Positions 1 to 8,360 of a stretch of DNA of 26,472 nucleotides are shown one piece after another (the first letter of the stretch is position 1; each line of letters starts with the position of its first letter). The DNA is taken from NCBI GenBank assembly GCA_900772565.1, contig CAAHET010000130.1, positions 1 to 26,472 on the forward strand, in the 5' to 3' direction. The notes under the pieces were generated by a model. That model ran no database searches, was not told the origin of the DNA, and was given only the letters and a program-made list of their open reading frames with translations. This stretch comes from an uncultured Faecalibacterium sp. GTDB lineage: Bacteria; Bacillota; Clostridia; Oscillospirales; Ruminococcaceae. A program made the translations under genes and the position numbers.

Positions 1-603
1 ATGAACCTGGGCTGCGAGGCTCTGAAGTTCTTCCCCGCTGAGGCCAACGGCGGTGTCGGCATGCTGAAGAACATCGGCGCTGCTCTGAAGGGCGCACGCT
101 GGATGTGCACCGGCGGCGTCAACGCCAAGAACGTCAACGATTATCTGGGCTATGATCAGATCTTCGCTGTCGGCGGCACTTGGATGTGCAAGAGCGACGT
201 CATCAAGGCTGGCGACTGGGCAAAGATCACCGCTCAGAGCAAGGAAGCTGTTGACACCATGCTGGGCCTGAAGCTCATGCATGTCGGCATCAACACCGGC
301 AACGAGGAAGAGGCCATGAAGGTCGCCAACCTCATCGGCGGTCTGCTGAACATGAAGGTCGCTCCCGGCAACTCCAGCATCTTTGTTGGCAACAAGGAGT
401 TCGAGATCATGAAGAAGCCCGGCCGCGGCACCAATGGCCACATCGCCATCGGCTGCAACAACGTCGATCGTGCCATCTATCACCTGTCTCAGCGCGGCGT
501 GAAGTTCGATCTGGACTCCAAGAACGTCAAGAACGGCAAGACCATCGCCTGCTACTTCGCAGACGAGATCGGCGGCTTTGCCTTCCACCTCGTTCAGGCT
601 TAA
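1..603 (+). CDS. eda: KDPG/KHG aldolase with C-terminal glyoxalase-like domain (5' partial)
   Basis: C-terminal 200 residues of 2-dehydro-3-deoxy-6-phosphogluconate aldolase, which cleaves KDPG to pyruvate and glyceraldehyde-3-phosphate in the cytosol. The window opens inside the gene, so the first ATG is an internal methionine. The Schiff-base lysine is in the motif LKFFPAE (K9 here, matching the E. coli Eda active-site lysine), followed by the phosphate-binding TGGV (37-40) and GGTWM (58-62) stretches. The aldolase fold ends near residue 87. Residues 90-200 form an extra domain that begins HVGIN, contains HIAIG and ends GFAFHLVQ, which looks like a VOC/glyoxalase fold; H94 and H147 could be metal ligands, but this is not certain. 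The gene is first in an apparent operon with kdgK, 88 bases downstream. The aldolase call is firm; the role of the extra domain is unknown. Confidence 0.93.
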   Translation: MNLGCEALKFFPAEANGGVGMLKNIGAALKGARWMCTGGVNAKNVNDYLGYDQIFAVGGTWMCKSDVIKAGDWAKITAQSKEAVDTMLGLKLMHVGINTGNEEEAMKVANLIGGLLNMKVAPGNSSIFVGNKEFEIMKKPGRGTNGHIAIGCNNVDRAIYHLSQRGVKFDLDSKNVKNGKTIACYFADEIGGFAFHLVQA

Positions 604-627
604 GTCTGAGTTTTTCCCCGTCATGCT

Positions 628-654
628 CCGCCGCACCGGACTTCCCTGCGGCGG
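628..654 (+). other. Intercistronic hairpin between eda and kdgK
   Basis: An 8-bp perfect stem (CCGCCGCA pairing with TGCGGCGG) with an 11-base loop lies 25 bases after the eda stop. No run of T follows, so it is not a good intrinsic terminator. It may instead stabilise the 3' end of the eda message or mark a processing site. Confidence 0.35.
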
Positions 655-691
655 GCTTATATAAGAAACAACAAAAAAGGAGAATACCACA

Positions 692-1717
692 ATGAAAGTC
701 GTTACTTTTGGCGAACTGATGGTCCGTCTGCAGCCGTTCAACTATGAGCGTTTCGTTCAGGCTAACAACCTGGAGTTCACCTTCGGCGGCGGCGAAGCTA
801 ACGTCGCAGTCTCTCTGGCAAACTACGGTCTGGACGCAGCCTTCGTCACCAAGCTGCCCGCTCATGCCATCGGTCAGGCAGCCATCAACAGCCTGCGCCG
901 CTACGGCGTTGACACCAGCATGATCACCCGCGGCGGCGATCGCGTTGGCATCTACTACAACGAGAAGGGCGCTTCTCAGCGTGGTTCTGTCTGCATCTAT
1001 GACCGTGCAAACAGCGCTATCCAGCTGGCTCAGCCTTCCGACTTCGATTGGGACAAGATCTTCGAGGGCGTTGATTGGTTCCACTTCACCGGCATCACCC
1101 CGGCTCTGGGCCAGAATGTCGTTGAGATCTGCCTGGAGGCCTGCAAGGCTGCTAAGGCACACGGCGTCAAGATCAGCTGCGACCTGAACTACCGCGGCAA
1201 GCTGTGGACCCGTGAGCAGGCTCGTGCTGCTATGACCGAGCTGTGCCAGTATGTTGACGTCTGCATCTCCAACGAGGAGGACGCAAAGGACGTGTTCGGC
1301 ATCGAGGCTGAGGCTACCGACATCTACGGCGGCAAGCTGAACGCTGAGGGCTACAAGAGTGTTGCAAAGCAGCTGGCTGACAAGTTCCACTTCGAGAAGG
1401 TCGCTATCACCCTGCGTGAGAGCCACAGCGCTTTCGACAACGGCTGGAGCGCTATGCTGTACGATGTTGCTTCCAACGAGTACTGCTTCTCCAAGAAGTA
1501 CGACCTGCACATCATCGACCGCGTTGGCGGCGGTGACTCCTTCGGCGGCGGCCTGATCTACGCTCTGCTGACCGGCAAGAGCACTCAGGAGGCTGTCGAG
1601 TTCGCAGTTGCAGCTTCCGCTCTGAAGCACTCCATCGAGGGCGACTACAACATGATGACCGTGTCCGAGGTCGAGAAGCTGGCTGGCGGCGACGGTTCCG
1701 GCCGTATCCAGCGCTAA
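692..1717 (+). CDS. kdgK: 2-dehydro-3-deoxygluconokinase, PfkB family
   Basis: A 341-residue sugar kinase of the ribokinase/PfkB family, expected to phosphorylate KDG to KDPG with ATP. The first family signature is FGGGEANVAVSLA (31-43), where GG and N contact the sugar. The second is DRVGGGDSFGGG, with the catalytic base D282. Length is normal for the family. The ATG at 692 is preceded by AAAAAGGAGAA at a good distance. The KDG substrate is inferred mainly from the neighbours: the KDPG aldolase gene just upstream and kduI 19 bases downstream are the steps on either side. PfkB kinases are hard to separate by sequence alone, so fructokinase or another 2-keto-sugar kinase is possible but much less likely here. 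Confidence 0.9.
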   Translation: MKVVTFGELMVRLQPFNYERFVQANNLEFTFGGGEANVAVSLANYGLDAAFVTKLPAHAIGQAAINSLRRYGVDTSMITRGGDRVGIYYNEKGASQRGSVCIYDRANSAIQLAQPSDFDWDKIFEGVDWFHFTGITPALGQNVVEICLEACKAAKAHGVKISCDLNYRGKLWTREQARAAMTELCQYVDVCISNEEDAKDVFGIEAEATDIYGGKLNAEGYKSVAKQLADKFHFEKVAITLRESHSAFDNGWSAMLYDVASNEYCFSKKYDLHIIDRVGGGDSFGGGLIYALLTGKSTQEAVEFAVAASALKHSIEGDYNMMTVSEVEKLAGGDGSGRIQR

Positions 1718-1736
1718 GTGCAGGAGGGAGTCCGCT

Positions 1737-2585
1737 ATGGATATCCGTTATTCCTGCAACCAGAAGGATTTTAAGCGCTATACCACCGAGGAAATGCGGG
1801 ACGAGATGCTGATTTCCGGCCTGTACAAGGCGGATGAGGTGGTGGCTGTTTACAGCCATGTGGACCGTATGGTCACTCTGGGCTGCATGCCGGTGCACGA
1901 GACCGTGTCCATCGACAAGGGCATCGACATCTGGGCCAACTTCGGCACCCACTATTTCCTAGAGCGCCGCGAGATCGGCATGTTCAACATTGGCAAGGAT
2001 TCCACCGGTATCGTGGTGGCTGACGGCGTAAAGTACGAGCTGGGCTATAAGGACTGCCTGTACATTACGCAGGGCACCAAGGAAGTCACCTTTGCTTCCG
2101 CCGACCCGGAGCATCCCGCCAAGTTCTACATGGTCTCTGCTCCGGCACACTGCGCTTACCAGACCCGTCTGATCAAGATGGCTGATGCAAACCACCGCCC
2201 GCTGGGCAGCGTGGACACCTGCAACAAGCGCACCATCAACCAGTTCATCCACCCGGATGTGCTGAAGACCTGCCAGCTGAGCATGGGTATGACCGAGCTG
2301 GCACCGGGTTCCAACTGGAACACGATGCCCAGCCACACCCACGAGCGGCGCATGGAGATCTATACTTACTTTGAACTGCCCGAGGGGCAGGTGGTGTTCC
2401 ATATGTGCGGCGAGCCTACCCAGACCCGCCACATCGTGATGCACAACGAGGATGCTGTCATCAGCCCCTCCTGGAGCATTCACAGCGGCGTAGGCACCTC
2501 GAACTATACGTTTATCTGGGCAATGGGCGGCGAGAACATGGAGTTTGACGACATGGACAACATCGCTACCACTGACCTGCGCTAA
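1737..2585 (+). CDS. kduI: 5-dehydro-4-deoxy-D-glucuronate isomerase (DKI isomerase)
   Basis: A 282-residue cupin-fold isomerase that converts 5-keto-4-deoxyuronate, released from pectin or glycosaminoglycan lyase products, to 3-deoxy-D-glycero-2,5-hexodiulosonate. The N-terminus has the family motif YSHVDRM (39-45). The zinc ligands of E. coli KduI (H196, H198, E203, H245) map here with a constant shift of four to H200, H202, E207 and H249, so the active site is intact. The ATG at 1737 has CAGGAGGGA upstream, and the gene starts 19 bases after kdgK, so the two are probably co-transcribed. A strong hairpin terminator follows 15 bases after the stop. The identification is confident. Confidence 0.96.
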   Translation: MDIRYSCNQKDFKRYTTEEMRDEMLISGLYKADEVVAVYSHVDRMVTLGCMPVHETVSIDKGIDIWANFGTHYFLERREIGMFNIGKDSTGIVVADGVKYELGYKDCLYITQGTKEVTFASADPEHPAKFYMVSAPAHCAYQTRLIKMADANHRPLGSVDTCNKRTINQFIHPDVLKTCQLSMGMTELAPGSNWNTMPSHTHERRMEIYTYFELPEGQVVFHMCGEPTQTRHIVMHNEDAVISPSWSIHSGVGTSNYTFIWAMGGENMEFDDMDNIATTDLR

Positions 2586-2600
2586 AAAGCACCAATCAAA

Positions 2601-2634
2601 CGCCCCGTACCGGGTTGCCGGTACGGGGCGTTTT
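2601..2634 (+). terminator. Intrinsic terminator after kduI
   Basis: A perfect 13-bp GC-rich stem (2601-2613 with 2618-2630) and a 4-base loop GTTG, followed by only four T (2631-2634). The short T run suggests incomplete termination, which would let some transcripts read into kduD 41 bases further on. Confidence 0.85.
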
Positions 2635-2675
2635 GCTAAAAAATTAACTTGGATACTGTAAAAAAGGAGAACATC

Positions 2676-3476
2676 ATGGATCTGTCTGCATTCAACCTGC
2701 AGGGCAAGGTAGCCCTGATCACCGGCGGTGCCCACGGCATCGGTTTTTCCATCGCAGAGGGCATGGCCAAGTGCGGCGCCGTCATCTGCTTCAACTGCTC
2801 CTCTGAAGCCAGCTTGGAGAAGGGCATGGCCGCCTACAAGGCTGCCGGCATCGACGCCCACGGCTATGTGGCAGACGTTTCCGACGAGGACGCCGTGAAC
2901 GCCATGGTGGCAAAGATCAAGGCTGAGGTCGGTTCTGTGGATATTCTGGTGAACAACGCCGGTCTGATGAAGCGCGTGCCCATGATCGAGATGAGCCACG
3001 CTGACTTTATGCGTGTGATCGACGTCCATGTGGGCGGCGCTTTCAACTGCTCCAAGGCTGTGCTGCCCGACATGATGGAAAAGCACGAGGGCAAGATCAT
3101 CAACATCTGCTCCATGATGAGCGAGCTGGGCCGCGAGACCGTCTCTGCCTACGCCGCCGCCAAGGGCGCATTGAAGATGCTGACCAAGAACATCGCCTCC
3201 GAGTACGGCGAGTACAACATCCAGTGTAACGGCATGGGCCCCGGCTACATTGCCACCGCCCAGACCGCTCCCCTGCGCGAGATCCAGCCGGACGGCAGCC
3301 GTCACCCCTTCGACCAGTTCATCGTTGCCAAGACCCCCGCAGGCCGCTGGGGCGACCCGGAGGACATGGTTGGCCCCTGTGTGTTCCTTGCCAGCCACGC
3401 ATCCGACTTCGTGAACGGCCAGATCCTCTACGCCGATGGCGGCATTCTGGCTTATATCGGTCGCCAGCCTAAGTAA
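2676..3476 (+). CDS. kduD: SDR-family 2-dehydro-3-deoxy-D-gluconate 5-dehydrogenase / gluconate 5-dehydrogenase
   Basis: A 266-residue classical short-chain dehydrogenase. It has the nucleotide-binding TGGAHGIG (16-23), the NNAG motif (93-96), the catalytic serine around S146, and the pair Y159-x3-K163. The C-terminus ending in GGILAYIGRQP is typical of the KduD/IdnO group. With kduI, kdgK and eda alongside, the expected reaction is NAD(P)H-dependent reduction of 3-deoxy-2,5-hexodiulosonate to KDG. A gluconate 5-dehydrogenase activity cannot be excluded, because these enzymes are close relatives. The start is placed at ATG 2676, which has AAAAAGGAGA just upstream. An in-frame TTG at 2649 would add nine residues, but the ribosome binding site would then lie inside the gene. 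The gene sits behind the kduI terminator and has no convincing promoter of its own. Confidence 0.85.
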   Translation: MDLSAFNLQGKVALITGGAHGIGFSIAEGMAKCGAVICFNCSSEASLEKGMAAYKAAGIDAHGYVADVSDEDAVNAMVAKIKAEVGSVDILVNNAGLMKRVPMIEMSHADFMRVIDVHVGGAFNCSKAVLPDMMEKHEGKIINICSMMSELGRETVSAYAAAKGALKMLTKNIASEYGEYNIQCNGMGPGYIATAQTAPLREIQPDGSRHPFDQFIVAKTPAGRWGDPEDMVGPCVFLASHASDFVNGQILYADGGILAYIGRQPK

Positions 3477-3490
3477 AAGCACATAAAAAA

Positions 3491-3525
3491 TACGCCTTGA
3501 CGAAACAGCGTCAAGGCGTATTTTT
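3491..3525 (+). terminator. Intrinsic terminator after kduD
   Basis: A 12-bp perfect stem (TACGCCTTGACG, 3491-3502, with 3509-3520), a six-base loop and TTTTT at 3521-3525. Six A precede the stem and can pair with the T run, so it could also act on transcripts from the minus strand. Confidence 0.9.
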
Positions 3526-3600
3526 ATAGGAAAATTAGACGATTTTGAATGCGCTCCGGCATTGCATTTTCACCGGAGAAATACCCCTTCCGTCTGCTCC

Positions 3601-3828
3601 CGTTGGTCGCAGCCACCTTCCCCAAGGGGACGGCTTTTGATGGCAGCGGTAAGGTTTCCGGCATAGCGCAAAGGCGTCCCCTTGGGGGAGCTGGCGAACG
3701 TAGTGAGCCTGAGGGGGTGGCTTTTGGCATGGCGGGAAAGTTTCCGGCTTGATTGCAAACTTTCTGGTTTCGCCAGAGGCTCCCTCTCCGAAGGAGCTGT
3801 CAAAACCGTCAGGTTTTGACTAAGGGAG
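3601..3828. repeat. Dispersed hairpin-rich intergenic repeat, copy A
   Basis: This fills most of the gene-free stretch 3531-3830. It shares blocks with 14121-14310: TTGGCATGGCGGGAAAGTTT at 3724-3743 (near-identical at 14172), GGTTTCGCCAGAGGCTC at 3766-3782 (identical at 14194-14210), and a hairpin AAAACC-GTCA-GGTTTT at 3802-3817 whose counterpart at 14280-14295 is AAAGCC-GTCA-GGCTTT. CCCCAAGGGGAC near 3620 and GTCCCCTTGGGG near 3676 add a further inverted pair. No convincing ORF: the short open frames across it lack ribosome binding sites and familiar motifs. Confidence 0.7.
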
Positions 3829-3837
3829 TTTTTCAAC

Positions 3838-3875
3838 AAAACCGGCTGCCGCACGTTTTGTGTGCAGCAGCCGGT
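3838..3875 (-). terminator. Intrinsic terminator of the CorC/HlyC-family gene
   Basis: On the minus strand, just after the stop at 3883, a stem pairs 3841-3849 with 3867-3875 (nine perfect bp) and continues with GCAC/GTGC inside. It is followed by TTTTGTTG in the minus direction. Confidence 0.8.
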
Positions 3876-3882
3876 CAGTGTT

Positions 3883-5208
3883 TTATTTAGAGGTTATCCG
3901 GCCAAAGTGGCCTTTTTCCTCTTCGTCCTTTTTGGAGTCGGGCTTTTCTGCGGGGGTCAGACGCACCTCGGTCACGCGGCGCTTGGCGGTGCGGGTGACA
4001 ACGCCATCATAGCCGCCCAGCGTGAAGCGGTCGCCTACCTTGGGCAGACGGCAGGTCTTTTCCTGCACCAGACCGTTCACCGTGTTGGAGTCGATATCCT
4101 CGTCCTCCGGCAGACCCAGCCGCTCGTACAGGTCGTCCACACCAGCGCTGCCCAACACGATCCAGCTGCCGTCCGACTGCTTGCGGAAGTCCTCGGTCAC
4201 CTCGTCGTGCTCATCCCAGATCTCGCCTACCAGTTCCTCCAGAATGTCCTCCAGCGTAATGATGCCCTCGGTGCCGCCGTACTCGTCCACCACCACAGCC
4301 ATGTGATGGTGCTGCTCGCGCAGGGTGCGCAGCAGCTGGGAGATCTGGGTGGAACCGGTGGTGTAGAGGGTGGGCTTGACCAGCTCCTCCAGCTTGACCT
4401 CCTTTTTCAGGCGTGCCATGTAGAAGTCCTTTTCATGTACCACACCAATGATGTTATCAATGGTGTCGTGGTACACCGGCAGACGGGAGTAGCCGGACTC
4501 GGCAAAGGTCTGCGCCACCTCTTCCAGCGGCATGTCGTCCTCCACCGCGATCACGTCCACACGCGGAGTCAGGATCTCTTCCACTTCCACGTCATCAAAC
4601 TCGATGGCGCTGCGGATCAGTTCGCTTTCCCGGTCGGTCAGTTCGCCGTCATTCTCGGCTTCGCTGACCATGGTTATCAGCTCACCCTCGGTGATGGTGT
4701 CCTCCTCGGTGCTGTGGACAAAGTGTCCCAGAAAGCGCTTCCACTGGCTGAACAGCCATGTCAGCGGGGTAAACACCAGCATCAGCAGGCTGAGCGCCGG
4801 TGCAACTGCGGTGGCTACCGTTTCCGGCATCTCCTTGGCAAGGCTCTTGGGGGTCACCTCGCCAAAGATCAGCACCACCACGGTCAGCACCATAGTGGAC
4901 ACCGTAGCGCCCCGCTCTGCACCCAGCATCTTGGTGAAAATAATGGTGCCGATGGAAGCTGCGGCAATGTTCACGATATTATTGCCGATGAGGATGGTGG
5001 AAAGCAGCTTATCGTATTTTTCAGCCATTGCCAGCACCCGGGCGGCAGAGTTATCGCCGTCCTCGGCGCGGCTTTTCAGGCGGATCTGATTCAGGGAAGA
5101 AAATGCGGTCTCGGATGCGGAGAAAAAGGCGGAGAATGCCACCAATACTACCAGCGCTACCCAGAGCGTCATACTGCCATCGTCCATAAAAAGGGAAATC
5201 ACACTCAA
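3883..5208 (-). CDS. CorC/HlyC (TlyC-like) CNNM-domain membrane protein with CBS pair
   Basis: A 441-residue protein of the HlyC/CorC family, linked in characterised members to divalent-cation (Mg/Co) homeostasis; older databases call it hemolysin-like. The N-terminal membrane part (about 10-160) carries the DUF21/CNNM motifs FFSASETAFSSLN (28-40) and GEVTPKSLAK (116-125). A CBS-domain pair follows (about 213-330) with the characteristic VVDEYGGTEGIITLEDILEE segment, then the CorC_HlyC domain (about 345-420) and a charged tail. The start is uncertain. TTG at 5208 gives the full length, GTG at 5202 is an alternative, and neither has a strong ribosome binding site; the next ATG (residue 8) has none. 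It stands alone between two minus-strand terminators. I see no basis for a haemolytic role. Confidence 0.9.
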   Translation of the reverse strand: MSVISLFMDDGSMTLWVALVVLVAFSAFFSASETAFSSLNQIRLKSRAEDGDNSAARVLAMAEKYDKLLSTILIGNNIVNIAAASIGTIIFTKMLGAERGATVSTMVLTVVVLIFGEVTPKSLAKEMPETVATAVAPALSLLMLVFTPLTWLFSQWKRFLGHFVHSTEEDTITEGELITMVSEAENDGELTDRESELIRSAIEFDDVEVEEILTPRVDVIAVEDDMPLEEVAQTFAESGYSRLPVYHDTIDNIIGVVHEKDFYMARLKKEVKLEELVKPTLYTTGSTQISQLLRTLREQHHHMAVVVDEYGGTEGIITLEDILEELVGEIWDEHDEVTEDFRKQSDGSWIVLGSAGVDDLYERLGLPEDEDIDSNTVNGLVQEKTCRLPKVGDRFTLGGYDGVVTRTAKRRVTEVRLTPAEKPDSKKDEEEKGHFGRITSK

Positions 5209-5289
5209 CTTTCTGTTTCAAATTTAGTTTTATTTACCCGCCGTGTTCCCGTTGTGCTTCAACAGTGCCAAGCGGGCTTTTCCGTATAC

Positions 5290-5334
5290 AAAAATGTGCT
5301 TTCCATCGTTGCCATTTCCGCGATGAAAAGCACA
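5290..5334 (-). terminator. Intrinsic terminator downstream of clpB
   Basis: On the minus strand, a 14-bp stem with one mismatch pairs 5321-5334 with 5295-5308, and TTTTTGT follows. It lies about 80 bases past the clpB stop and 80 bases before the CorC-family start, so the two genes are probably separate units. Confidence 0.85.
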
Positions 5335-5416
5335 TCAATGTTATTTTCTATAATAACATATTCTGCACACGGGTGCAAGCGTTTGGCTTGTACTCCATGT
5401 ACAAAACCGGTAAATT

Positions 5417-8029
<2,613 letters not shown>

Positions 8030-8087
8030 AAAGTCAAGCCTCCATTCATACCGGAAGGTTTATTTTAGCGGACGGATAAGTTCTTTG

Positions 8088-8150
8088 CTAACAGCTCCGT
8101 GCCCGGCGGCGGCAGAGCCTTGCGTTGATTATATTGATATTCTTCTTCAT
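8088..8150 (-). CDS. Possible 20-residue leader peptide upstream of clpB
   Basis: A short ORF lies inside the clpB leader transcript. It has an ATG at 8150 and a TAG stop at 8088-8090, with AGGAGGT ten bases upstream of the ATG. That is a better match to the anti-Shine-Dalgarno than many real genes here, though the spacing is slightly long. The peptide starts MKKNINIIN and ends with a basic, cysteine-flanked stretch (C13, R14-R16, R18, C20). The predicted transcription start is about 60 bases upstream and the clpB start is 58 bases downstream. It could be a regulatory leader whose translation affects clpB, or a chance ORF. No family is recognised. Confidence 0.35.
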   Translation of the reverse strand: MKKNINIINARLCRRRARSC

Positions 8151-8188
8151 GGTCTTGCACACCTCCTGCGGAGCAGCTCGTTTTGTTT

Positions 8189-8215
8189 TTAGCACTCTAT
8201 CTGCTCGACTGCTAA
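8189..8215 (-). promoter_or_regulatory. CIRCE operator (HrcA binding site)
   Basis: TTAGCACTC, a nine-base spacer, then GACTGCTAA. This matches the CIRCE consensus TTAGCACTC-N9-GAGTGCTAA at 17 of 18 arm positions with the exact spacing. It overlaps the predicted start of transcription, directly after the -10 box, as expected for HrcA repression. Confidence 0.93.
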
Positions 8216-8216
8216 A

Positions 8217-8245
8217 AATATACTCCTGTCCACCCACTTTGTCAA
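8217..8245 (-). promoter_or_regulatory. Housekeeping sigma promoter for clpB
   Basis: On the minus strand, TTGACA (8245-8240, perfect), a 17-base spacer, then TATATT (8222-8217, 5 of 6). The predicted start falls inside the CIRCE element. This is the best promoter in the window. Confidence 0.92.
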
Positions 8246-8312
8246 TAGGGTTCACAAAAAGTTTGCAGAATAGACGCAAACCCATGCTTTTCTGCCCCGC
8301 CGGGCAAAAAGT

Positions 8313-8357
8313 AAAAGTCCCTTCCGTCATCAGTGCGCGATGACGGAAAGGACTTTT
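8313..8357 (-). terminator. Intrinsic terminator of the signalling operon
   Basis: A 19-bp stem with one mismatch pairs 8339-8357 with 8313-8331 around a seven-base loop. On the minus strand it follows the histidine kinase stop almost at once and continues into TTTTACTTTTT. It separates this operon from clpB. Confidence 0.85.
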
Positions 8358-8360
8358 GTC

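Noticed and set aside
2649..2675. Upstream TTG start for kduD
   Set aside because: The ribosome binding site AAAAAGGAGA lies between this TTG and the ATG at 2676, so the ATG is the start.
1959..3482. 507-codon open frame on the minus strand
   Set aside because: A shadow of kduI and kduD that crosses both the kduI terminator and two well-identified genes.
3549..3752. 67-codon plus-strand ORF in the repeat region
   Set aside because: It runs across the dispersed repeat, has no ribosome binding site, and its frame is not kept in copy B.
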